Assembly: GCA_030696345.1 (NCBI GenBank)
Contig: JAUYSK010000016.1
Location: forward strand, 682,001 to 746,000
Source: Azonexus sp.
GTDB taxonomy: Bacteria; Pseudomonadota; Gammaproteobacteria; Burkholderiales; Rhodocyclaceae
Length of the DNA: 64,000 nt
Direction of reading: 5' to 3'
Position numbers and translations under genes: made by a program
The notes under the pieces: generated by a model
Seen by the model: only the letters and a program-made list of their open reading frames with translations
The model's database searches: none
What the model was told of the DNA's origin: nothing
Part shown: positions 45,042 to 52,705 of the stretch, piece after piece
How positions within the stretch are numbered: the stretch's first letter is position 1
Layout: every line of letters begins with the position of its first letter

Positions 45042-45500
45042 TTATTTCTTGGTACGCCGGCCTGGCTTCTCGTCGGCAGCTGCTTCGGCTCCGGCTGCCT
45101 GAGCGGCGGCGTCGGCCGTTTGCTGCATTTGCTCGCGCATCTGCTGCATCATTTGCCAGGGCCACATGGCGGCTTCGGAAAATGCCGTTTTTTCCTGGTC
45201 TACCGCAGCAGCCTCTTTGGCGGCTTCAGGACTCATGGATTTGGCTGCATCGCTTGCCATCTTGCCCATGGCTTGCACGGTAGATACTGTCGTGCGCTGC
45301 ATTTCCAGACCTTGAATGGTCATTTGCAGCATTGAAAGATTCATCCGCAACCAGCCTTCGACAGCCTTCATGTCCTTGATGCGCTTGTCGAGTTCATCGA
45401 CATCGAAAGTCGGCGCGACCATGCCGGGGAGGGTAAAACCCATGTTGCCCCACATGTTGCGCATGAAATTTAGCGGGTCGTGCACTTGATCGTCAGCCAT
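45042..45500 (-). CDS. phaM: PhaM-like polyhydroxyalkanoate granule regulatory protein
   Basis: PhaM-type proteins activate PHA synthase and tether storage granules to the nucleoid. The 152-residue protein has the family start DPLNFMRNMWGNMGFTLPGM, followed by DVDELDKRIKDMKAVEGWLRMNLSMLQMTIQGLEMQR, a central helix, and a basic tail (KPGRRTKK) suited to DNA binding. The ATG at 45500 follows GGGAGAGAG. The stretch AAAVDQEKTAF is encoded by a copy of the oriented DNA motif, read in reverse. The window holds no other PHA genes. Confidence 0.87.
   Translation of the reverse strand: MADDQVHDPLNFMRNMWGNMGFTLPGMVAPTFDVDELDKRIKDMKAVEGWLRMNLSMLQMTIQGLEMQRTTVSTVQAMGKMASDAAKSMSPEAAKEAAAVDQEKTAFSEAAMWPWQMMQQMREQMQQTADAAAQAAGAEAAADEKPGRRTKK
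45183..45210 (+). repeat. Oriented repeat motif, in phaM
   Basis: TGCCGTTTTTT, then GGTCTACCGCAGCA, exact core. The gene is on the minus strand, so the element is read in reverse and gives AAVDQEKTA. Confidence 0.65.
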
Positions 45501-45589
45501 GTCTCTCTCCCTCTTGTCGGATGCAAACATCTTAAACCACTTTGTAATGCAAAATGCTAAATTAGCAGGTGGTTAAAAGGGGGATCCGA

Positions 45590-46252
45590 ATGTTGCAGTT
45601 GCTGGTAGTAGAAGATCACGCGCTGGTGCGCGAAGGCTTGGTTCGCCTGCTTGGGCAAATAGAAGAAGGCGCCACTGTTTTTGAAAGTGCCGATTTCGAA
45701 GCGGCGTTAACCGTTCTCGATAACGAGGGCGAATTCGATCTGGTCCTGCTCGACCTGGCCTTGCCCGGGATCGATGGCTTTGCCGGCCTGGATATTCTGC
45801 GCCGGCGTTACCCGGCCATGCCGGTGGCGGTGGTTTCGGCGTTTGACGATACCCCGACCATCACGCGTGTAATGAATCTCGGGGCTTCCGGTTTCATTCC
45901 CAAGGCGTTTTCCGGCGAGGCGTTGCTGGCAGCGGTTCGCGAAATACTGGCCGGCAACATCTTTCGCCCGAGTAACCAGCAGGGGGCGCGGCTCGATGAT
46001 GCGACGCCGGTGCCGCCATCGAAGATCAGTGTCAGACCCGAAGAGGTTGGACTGACCGACCGTCAGGCGCAGGTCTTGGCTTTGATGGTGCGTGGCCTGT
46101 CGAATCGCGACATCGCTGATCAGCTTGAGCTTTCCGAGGGTACCGTCAAGATTCATGCGACTGCAGTCTTCAAGGCGCTCGGCGTCAATAGCCGGACCCA
46201 GGCACTGGTCGCCGTTTCCCGTTACGGCATTAACTTCGCCGACGTTTTTTGA
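45590..46252 (+). CDS. LuxR-type (NarL family) response regulator
   Basis: The 220-residue regulator has a receiver domain (about 1-118: VVEDHALVREG, acceptor Asp in VLLDLALPGIDG, Lys in GFIPKAFS) and a C-terminal LuxR helix-turn-helix (about 150-210: LTDRQAQVLALMVRGLSNRDIADQLELSEGTVKIHATAVFKAL). The ATG at 45590 follows GGGGGA. Its end overlaps the end of the convergent sensor kinase gene by 31 bases; the two are plausibly a cognate pair. Confidence 0.92.
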   Translation: MLQLLVVEDHALVREGLVRLLGQIEEGATVFESADFEAALTVLDNEGEFDLVLLDLALPGIDGFAGLDILRRRYPAMPVAVVSAFDDTPTITRVMNLGASGFIPKAFSGEALLAAVREILAGNIFRPSNQQGARLDDATPVPPSKISVRPEEVGLTDRQAQVLALMVRGLSNRDIADQLELSEGTVKIHATAVFKALGVNSRTQALVAVSRYGINFADVF

Positions 46253-48312
46253 AGCTGGCTGAGTAGCGCCCGCAGTTTTGCCGGGCGAACCGGTGCCGGT
46301 AGTGCGTGGGCACCGGTTGGCACCGGCTGGTCGCTGTCATCCGTCAGGACGATCAACGGTGTGCCTTGATCGGGTTCGTTATTGCTTGCCGCAGCGCTGC
46401 CGGCATCGGCGATCAGGATGGTGTCAGCCGGTACGCTGGTCGGGGCGGTTCCATCGTCGGTGCTGACCGCGTAGTTCCAGCTTTCAACAAATTTCCGGCA
46501 AGCCAGCAGATGATTCGAGCTGCCGGAGAAATGCACCTTGCCTACCATTTTAGGAGCTTCTTCCTGTGGCCTGTAGTCGGCCGCGTGGCCGGCCGGAACA
46601 AGCAACGCGAAGGTCGTGCCGGCACCGAGTCGTGATTGCAGGCTGACCTTGATATCAAGCGCCCGCGCCAGCCGGTCGACGATGGAAAGCCCAAGCCCCA
46701 GGCCCTTGCTTTGCTCGCGGGCCGGGTTGTCCACCTGATAGAACTCGGCAAAGATGGCTGCCTGATGTTCCGGTGCAATGCCGACGCCGCTGTCGCGGAC
46801 TTCGATCTTGACCATCTCGCCGCGCCGGCGGGCGGAAACCAGAATGCGTCCGCCGGGCGGGGTGTAGCGCAAGGCGTTGGAGACGAGGTTGGCGATCATC
46901 CGCTCGATCATCACCGGGTCGGTAAATAGCCAGCGGCCGGTGGGTTTGAAATGCAGGGTCAGATTGCGGTCCACCGCAGCACGCCGGAAAAAATCGTTCA
47001 GGCGATCGAACATTGGACTAAGCGGGAAGGTGCGAACGTCCGGCTTGATGCCTGCGACATCGAGGCGGGAAATGTCGAGCAGCGAATCCAGCAATTCACT
47101 GAGGACGCTGGTCGAGGTGGAGATTTGCTCGGACAGGCGGGGCAAATCCTGCGGCATGCCGGTGCGTACCTGACGCCGCAGGTCGGCGGAGAACAGTGAC
47201 AAGGCATGCAGCGGCTGCCGCAAGTCATGGCTGGCAGCGGCAAGAAAGCGGCTTTTCGCCTTGTTGGCCCGCTCCGCGGCGTCTCTCTGCCCGGCCAGCT
47301 CCCTGGTTGCGATACGGATACGGTCTTCCAGATTGTCGTGGCTGGCAGCCAGTTCGTCGGTCATTGTCGACATCTCGCGCACCTGACGACGGACCAGTAC
47401 GGCGCCGACCAGCAGGACGATGGTGACCAGCAGGCCGAGCGTGCCAAGCTCGATCAGGCGGCTGCGCCAAGCGGCAAGCAGCGTATTTTCGGGGATGGCA
47501 GCAAGGATGCGCAGGTCGGAAAAGCCGGGCACCGGCGAGACTGAAAAGATCAGCCCGTTGCCTTTGCCAAGGCCGGTTTGCGGCACCAACTCGCGCAGCT
47601 TGCCGGCAAACAGGACTTCTGTGGCCAGGGCGCCGATGACCGGAGACTGGCGGCTGAGGTCGGTCGGGCGGCAGGAGCCGATGATCTGGCCCTTGAGGTT
47701 GATCAGTACGGCCTCAAAATCATCGGACAGGCGGTTGGACCAGCAGAAATCCTGCAAATAGGCCGGCTCGATGGCACCGAAGGTGGCGCCGGCAAATTTT
47801 CCGTTGGTGTTCAGGATGCGGCGAGCCAGGGCATAGGTGTAGCGGCCGGAATTTCGGCCGATGTAGGGGCCAAAGGTGGCAGCTTCAGCGCCGTTTTCCA
47901 GCGCGACGAAGTAGGGGCGATCCTTGATGTTGATGCTCGGCGGCGGGAAATAAGTCGAAATGAAACGCTGATTGCCGTAACGATCAAAAACGATCAGGTC
48001 ACGCAGTTGCGGCATGGCGCGCGAATGCCGCTGGGCAACGTACTCCCAGCCTTCGCTCGGCTCCCAGTTTTCCCAGTCGCTGCGGTTGCGCGAGAGGTCG
48101 GATGACATTTCGCGCAGGAGTACATCGATGGCTTCAAAGGTACGTGCCGTGTGCTCGGCCATCATGATGCCGAAGTGCTGCAGTCGCATTTCGCCGGCGT
48201 CAATGTCACGCTGGCGGGCGAGCAGCAGGTCGACAAGAAAGACCGTGAGAACCGTCAGCGTACTGATCAGGGCGACGAGCAGGGCGAGGGTTTCAGGCTT
48301 TTTCCGCAGCAT
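46222..48312 (-). CDS. Sensor histidine kinase with degenerate receiver-like tail
   Basis: The 696-residue protein has a helix (about 10-32), a Cache-type periplasmic domain (about 40-280; IKDRPYFVALENGAEAATFGPYIGRNSGRYTYALARRI), a second helix (about 285-305), a coiled coil, HisKA with AASHDLRQPLHALSLFSADL (His near 362) and an ATPase domain (about 470-580; GLGLGLSIVDRLA). The last ~100 residues look like a receiver domain without its phosphorylation chemistry: strands such as KMVGKVHFSG, DTILIADAG, PLIVLTDDSD and a final PAPVRPAKLRALLSQL occur, but the acidic pair and acceptor Asp are not in place. Its gene end overlaps that of the LuxR-type regulator. Confidence 0.88.
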   Translation of the reverse strand: MLRKKPETLALLVALISTLTVLTVFLVDLLLARQRDIDAGEMRLQHFGIMMAEHTARTFEAIDVLLREMSSDLSRNRSDWENWEPSEGWEYVAQRHSRAMPQLRDLIVFDRYGNQRFISTYFPPPSINIKDRPYFVALENGAEAATFGPYIGRNSGRYTYALARRILNTNGKFAGATFGAIEPAYLQDFCWSNRLSDDFEAVLINLKGQIIGSCRPTDLSRQSPVIGALATEVLFAGKLRELVPQTGLGKGNGLIFSVSPVPGFSDLRILAAIPENTLLAAWRSRLIELGTLGLLVTIVLLVGAVLVRRQVREMSTMTDELAASHDNLEDRIRIATRELAGQRDAAERANKAKSRFLAAASHDLRQPLHALSLFSADLRRQVRTGMPQDLPRLSEQISTSTSVLSELLDSLLDISRLDVAGIKPDVRTFPLSPMFDRLNDFFRRAAVDRNLTLHFKPTGRWLFTDPVMIERMIANLVSNALRYTPPGGRILVSARRRGEMVKIEVRDSGVGIAPEHQAAIFAEFYQVDNPAREQSKGLGLGLSIVDRLARALDIKVSLQSRLGAGTTFALLVPAGHAADYRPQEEAPKMVGKVHFSGSSNHLLACRKFVESWNYAVSTDDGTAPTSVPADTILIADAGSAAASNNEPDQGTPLIVLTDDSDQPVPTGAHALPAPVRPAKLRALLSQLQKTSAKLMP
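46968..46981 (+). repeat. Oriented repeat motif core, in sensor kinase gene
   Basis: GGTCCACCGCAGCA, exact core without TTTTTGCC; read in reverse in the minus-strand gene it encodes AAVDR. Confidence 0.45.
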
Positions 48313-48321
48313 CCGGTAGGG

Positions 48322-49071
48322 TCAGATCTGGTAGCAGTAGAGCGGCCGGGGTGGCGTGCAATCGACTTCGATGACTTGCGTCGGCACCTCGCCGGGCACG
48401 GGGAAACTGTTGCTGATGAAAAGGCTGCCGGGTTGCATTTCAGCCTTCACCTTCTCCCACAGCCGGGGCATCGGGACCGGGGAGAGAAAGGCGTAAACCA
48501 CGTCGTAATCCGCCAGATTTGCCTGCCAGAGGTCATCCCAGTACCAGCGGATGTTGGGATGGCCGAGGCTGAACAGGCGACCGAGCAGCCAGGTCAGCGG
48601 CGCGTTTTCATAACCGGTGAAGTGGCTTTCCGGCAGCAACTCGGCCAGCGGCACCGTCGTGCTGCCCAGTCCGGCGCCGAGGTCGAGAAAACGCCCGGGA
48701 GGACGCTCGGCCAGCAGTTCGGCGAGTCGGGCGACCGTCTGTTTGTTGGAGAGGTAGAGTGGCACTTGCCCGGAGAGGGCGCCGCGGTAGACCAGCAGCA
48801 GCAGGAAAAACCCGAACAGAAACCAGCCGGGGTCGATGGCCAGCCGCTGGGTCAGCCAGATCAGCGGCATGAAGCCGGCGTGAATGACTCGCCACCACCA
48901 GGGCTGGCGGGAAAGCGTGGCAAACAGCAGGGCTACGCCGCCGATGGCGAGACTGGTTTCGCGCCAGGGCATGGCTTCCGCCGTCCAGCCGAAATAGGGC
49001 CAGGCAATGGAGAGGACGAGAATGACGGCCGCCCCTTGCAGGGCGAGTTGTCGGATCGGTGGCGTGGACAT
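48322..49071 (-). CDS. Membrane-anchored SAM-dependent methyltransferase-like protein
   Basis: The 249-residue protein has three to four hydrophobic helices in the first ~100 residues, then a class I methyltransferase fold with motif I FLDLGAGLGSTTVPLAELLP (about 125-145), the acidic loop GYENAPLTW and a DDLWQANLADYDVVYAFLSP segment. A membrane anchor on such an enzyme suggests a membrane or lipid substrate, which cannot be specified. I used the ATG at 49071 (MSTPPIRQLAL) because the upstream extension overlaps the neighbouring oxidoreductase gene. It follows that gene by seven bases, so the two are probably co-transcribed. Confidence 0.8.
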   Translation of the reverse strand: MSTPPIRQLALQGAAVILVLSIAWPYFGWTAEAMPWRETSLAIGGVALLFATLSRQPWWWRVIHAGFMPLIWLTQRLAIDPGWFLFGFFLLLLVYRGALSGQVPLYLSNKQTVARLAELLAERPPGRFLDLGAGLGSTTVPLAELLPESHFTGYENAPLTWLLGRLFSLGHPNIRWYWDDLWQANLADYDVVYAFLSPVPMPRLWEKVKAEMQPGSLFISNSFPVPGEVPTQVIEVDCTPPRPLYCYQI

Positions 49072-49078
49072 CCGGCAA

Positions 49079-52000
49079 TTATGCCACCAGCGCTGCCCTC
49101 GCCGTTTCCCGCACTGGCCTTGCCTGGGCAGCTGCTGCGGCACGGACGGGACCGAAGCCGCGCACCTCGGCCGGCCAGCTGGCGAGTTTCAAGGCATTTT
49201 CCAGCGTGGCACTGCGGCTGACAATCAGATCAAGGTCGCTTTCGTAATCAACCAGCAGTTGCCGATCCAGCGTCTTGTCCTGGCCGAAGCGGAAGGGATC
49301 GAGCCAGCGGCCACGCACACCGCGAACTTTGGCCAGCACTTTCAGGGCGCCCAGCAGCCATGGGCCAAAGGTGATCTTGCGGGGGCGGCCGTCCGAGCCG
49401 GGGCGGGCGAGCAAGGGTGGGGCAAAATGAAAAGCCAGGCGGGGCGAACCGGCAAAGGACTCGTTCAGCCGTTGCAGGAAATCGCCTTCGGTATAGAGCC
49501 GCGCGACCTCGTATTCATCCTTGGGGGCGAGCAGGCGGGCGTACTGCGTGGCTACGCTTCGGCTCAGGGCCTCGTCGCCGAGGGCGCGGATACTAGCAAT
49601 ACGGCGTTGATAGCGTTCGGCCAGCGCCACATCCTGATAGGCGGTGAGGTGGGCGACGCGGTTGGCGATCAATTCGTCCAGCGTTGGCTCGACGAAAGGC
49701 TGACCGGCGAGCGGGCCGGTGGTTTTTGCCATTTTTTGCGGGTCTACCGCAGCACGTCGGCCCCAGAGGAATGCTTGGCGGTTGGCGTCGACGGCTGCGC
49801 CGTTCAACTCGATGGCCTTGTCCAGCGCCGCGGCTGAAACCGGGACCAGACCTTTTTGCCAGGCGTAGCCGAGGAGCAGCATATTGGCGTAGAGCGCGTC
49901 GCCCATCAGCCGCGTGGCCAGGTGCTGGCTGTCGATAAATTCGCTCTGGTCGCGGCCCAGCGTATCGATCAGCTGCTGCTGCATGCCAGCCAGCGGGAAA
50001 TGCCAGTCGCGGTTGCGCGTGAAGTCGGCGGTTGGCGTTTCGGTACAACTGACCACGGCGCGGGTACGGCCTTCAAGCATTTTCGCCAGGGCTTCCTGGC
50101 TGGCGCTGACCACTAGATCACCACCGAGAACGGCATGTGCTTCGCCGGTGGCAATGCGGGCGGCGTGGATATCTTCAGGTCGGTCGGCGATGCGCAGATG
50201 CGAGAACACAGCACCATATTTTTGCGCCAGCCCGGCCATGTCGAGCGTCGAAATCCCCTTGCCGTCGAGGTGGGCCGCCATGCCGATCATCGCCCCGAGC
50301 GTGATGACACCCATGCCGCCAACGCCGGTGATCAGCAGGTTGTGGGGCTGGGCGGTGGAGGGTAGGGTCGGTTCGGGCAAATCCGGCCATTTGTCGCTGT
50401 TCACCGCGGCGCTGGCCTTTTTCGGCTTGCCGCCTTCGACCGTGACGAAACTGGGGCAGAAACCTTTGACGCAGGAGAAATCCTGATTGCACGAGGACTG
50501 GTCGATCTGTCGCTTGGTGCCGAAAGCGGTTTCAACCGGCACGATGGAGAGGCAGTTGGATTGCACTGAGCAATCGCCACAGCCTTCGCAGACGGCTTCG
50601 TTGATGAAGACGCGCTGGTTGATTGGCGGCAGCTTGCCGCGCTTGCGGCGTCGGCGTGCTTCGGTAGCGCAGACCTGGTCGTAGATCAGAATCGAAACGC
50701 CGGGTTCCTCGCGCAATTCACGCTGCACGGCGTCAAGATCGTCACGGTGGGCTACCGGGATTTTTACGTCATTCCCGGCTTGACCGGGAATCCATGGCCG
50801 GCAGTGGATTCCCGCGTTCGCGGGAATGACGGTTCCGGAGAGATATTTTTCCGGCTCGTTGGTGACGATGACCATTTTGCCGGCCCCTTCGGCCGCAAGT
50901 TGGCGGGTAATCTGCGCCACGCTCAGCATGCCGTCCACCGGCTGACCACCGGTCATCGCCACGGCATCGTTGTAGAGAATCTTGTAGGTGATCGCCACTT
51001 TGGCCGCGATCGATTGCCGGATGGCGAGCAGGCCGGAATGGAAGTAGGTGCCATCGCCAAGGTTGGCGAAGATGTGCTTTTCTTCGGTGAATGGCGCCTG
51101 GCCGACCCAGGGTACGCCCTCGCCGCCCATGTGGGTGAAGGTCGAGGTTTGCCGGTCCATCCAGGTCACCATGTAGTGACAACCAATGCCGGCGACGGCG
51201 CGCGACCCTTCGGGAACGCGCGTCGAACTGTTGTGCGGGCAGCCGGAACAGAAATGTGGTTTTCGTTCGGCCAGGATGATCGGGGTCAGCGCCGCCTTCT
51301 GTTTGCGGGCAATGACTTCAAGGCGGGCGGCAATCGCCGGCGAGGTGAAGAAACGACCAATCCGTTCGGCGATGACGCGGGCGATGGTTGCCACCGGCAG
51401 TTCGCTGGCAGCCGGCAGCAGCCAGTCCCCATGCGACCATTCGCCGAGTTCGTCGAACTTGCCGATGACGCGTGGGCGAACATCTTCGCGCCAGTTGTAG
51501 AGCTCTTCCTTGACCTGATATTCGAGCAGCTGGCGCTTTTCTTCGACGACCAGTATTTCTTCCAGCCCCTCGGCAAAGTGGCGGACGCCTTCCGGTTCCA
51601 GTGGCCAGACCATGCCGACCTTGTAGAGGCGGATGCCGATTTCGCCGGCCAGCGCGTCGTCAATGCCGAGTTCGTCCAGCGCCTGCCGGACATCGAGATA
51701 ACTCTTGCCGGCGGTCAGGATGCCGAGCCGGGGATTGGGCGAATCGATGATGATGCGGTTGAGCTTGTTGGCCCGGGCATAGGCCAGGGCAGCGTAGAGC
51801 TTGTGGTTGAGCAAGCGGGCTTCCTGAACCAGTGGCGGGTCGGGCCAGCGGATGTTGAGGCTATCCGGCGGCAATTTGAAATCGGTCGGAAAAACGATGT
51901 CCACCGCAGCAAGGTCGACGCGGACCGAGGCTGAGGTTTCCACGGTGTCGGCCAGCGCCTTGAAGGCGACCCAGCAACCGGAATAGCGACTCATCGCCCA

Positions 52001-52585
52001 GCCATGCAGGCCGTAATCGAGGTATTCCTGCACATTGGCCGGGTAGAGCACCGGCATCAGCACGGCCTTGAAAATGTGCTCGGTCTGGTGCGGCAAGGTT
52101 GAGGATTTCGCTGCATGGTCGTCGCCGGCTATGACCAGCACACCACCATGCGGTGCGCTACCGGCGGCATTGGCATGCCGGAAGACGTCGCCGCAGCGAT
52201 CCACACCCGGCCCCTTGCCGTACCACAGGCCGAAGACGCCCTGATATTTGGCACCGGGAAACAGCCCGACCTGCTGGCTGCCCCAGACGGCAGTGGCCGC
52301 GAGATCTTCGTTGATGCCGGGCTGGAAGGTGATGTGATGTTCGGCGAGGTGCTGTTTCGCTTTCCACAGGCCGAGGTCGAGGTTGCCGAGCGGGCTGCCG
52401 CGATAGCCGGAAATGAAACCGGCGGTGTTCAGGCCGGCCGCGAGGTCGCGCTCACGTTGCAGCATGGGCAGGCGGATCAGGGCCTGGGTGCCGGTCAGGA
52501 AGACGCGGCCGGTCGTACGGGTGTATTTGTCGTCCAGCGCTGCAGACGGATCGGCGAGTTGGGCCGCTTGAGCCAGATTGCTCAT
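49079..52585 (-). CDS. Fused indolepyruvate:ferredoxin oxidoreductase (IorA-IorB type)
   Basis: This enzyme oxidatively decarboxylates arylpyruvates from Trp, Phe or Tyr to aryl-acetyl-CoA, reducing ferredoxin. The 1168-residue single chain has a pyrimidine-binding/thiamine region (about 30-400), the TPP domain with CSGCPHNSSTRVPEGSRA and GMLSVAQITRQL, an iron-sulfur region near 665-715 (CEGCGDCSVQSNC and CNQDFSCVKGFC), a gamma-type domain (about 745-930; LLITGVGGMGVITLGAMIGMAAH) and a C-terminal extension found in long proteobacterial forms. Residues ~585-606 come from a palindromic repeat inserted in frame, and residues near 945-955 from the oriented motif. With the PaaK-like ligase it suggests aryl-acetyl-CoA metabolism. 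Confidence 0.92.
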   Translation of the reverse strand: MSNLAQAAQLADPSAALDDKYTRTTGRVFLTGTQALIRLPMLQRERDLAAGLNTAGFISGYRGSPLGNLDLGLWKAKQHLAEHHITFQPGINEDLAATAVWGSQQVGLFPGAKYQGVFGLWYGKGPGVDRCGDVFRHANAAGSAPHGGVLVIAGDDHAAKSSTLPHQTEHIFKAVLMPVLYPANVQEYLDYGLHGWAMSRYSGCWVAFKALADTVETSASVRVDLAAVDIVFPTDFKLPPDSLNIRWPDPPLVQEARLLNHKLYAALAYARANKLNRIIIDSPNPRLGILTAGKSYLDVRQALDELGIDDALAGEIGIRLYKVGMVWPLEPEGVRHFAEGLEEILVVEEKRQLLEYQVKEELYNWREDVRPRVIGKFDELGEWSHGDWLLPAASELPVATIARVIAERIGRFFTSPAIAARLEVIARKQKAALTPIILAERKPHFCSGCPHNSSTRVPEGSRAVAGIGCHYMVTWMDRQTSTFTHMGGEGVPWVGQAPFTEEKHIFANLGDGTYFHSGLLAIRQSIAAKVAITYKILYNDAVAMTGGQPVDGMLSVAQITRQLAAEGAGKMVIVTNEPEKYLSGTVIPANAGIHCRPWIPGQAGNDVKIPVAHRDDLDAVQRELREEPGVSILIYDQVCATEARRRRKRGKLPPINQRVFINEAVCEGCGDCSVQSNCLSIVPVETAFGTKRQIDQSSCNQDFSCVKGFCPSFVTVEGGKPKKASAAVNSDKWPDLPEPTLPSTAQPHNLLITGVGGMGVITLGAMIGMAAHLDGKGISTLDMAGLAQKYGAVFSHLRIADRPEDIHAARIATGEAHAVLGGDLVVSASQEALAKMLEGRTRAVVSCTETPTADFTRNRDWHFPLAGMQQQLIDTLGRDQSEFIDSQHLATRLMGDALYANMLLLGYAWQKGLVPVSAAALDKAIELNGAAVDANRQAFLWGRRAAVDPQKMAKTTGPLAGQPFVEPTLDELIANRVAHLTAYQDVALAERYQRRIASIRALGDEALSRSVATQYARLLAPKDEYEVARLYTEGDFLQRLNESFAGSPRLAFHFAPPLLARPGSDGRPRKITFGPWLLGALKVLAKVRGVRGRWLDPFRFGQDKTLDRQLLVDYESDLDLIVSRSATLENALKLASWPAEVRGFGPVRAAAAAQARPVRETARAALVA
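49723..49754 (+). repeat. Oriented repeat motif, in indolepyruvate oxidoreductase gene
   Basis: TTTTTGCC, an ATTTTTTGCG spacer, then GGTCTACCGCAGCA; the fullest copy inside a gene. Read in reverse it encodes AAVDPQKMAKT. Confidence 0.7.
50767..50832. repeat. dRS3/REP-like element in frame within indolepyruvate oxidoreductase
   Basis: A 66-base element (exactly 22 codons) starts CGTCATTCCCG and ends CGGGAATGACG, with two inner palindromes. Read with the gene it gives VIPANAGIH...PWIPGQAGND, the characteristic peptide of such repeats in betaproteobacteria. It sits between EPEKYLSGT and KIPVAHRDDLDAVQREL, a linker of the enzyme, and keeps the frame open. Confidence 0.88.
51898..51911 (+). repeat. 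Oriented repeat motif core, second copy in the same gene
   Basis: TGTCCACCGCAGCA, differing at the first base from the GG form; no TTTTTGCC upstream. Read in reverse it encodes AAVDI. Confidence 0.4.
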
Positions 52586-52705
52586 TCTTGTCTCCGGTTA
52601 TGACGCCTTGTGGGCGCTGTGGAGCATCTCCCGGCCGGGGGTGGTGGCAAGGCATGCTTTGGAGTTTTGATTGTCGTGGCCGGTTAATGTTCCGGCTATG
52701 CGGGA

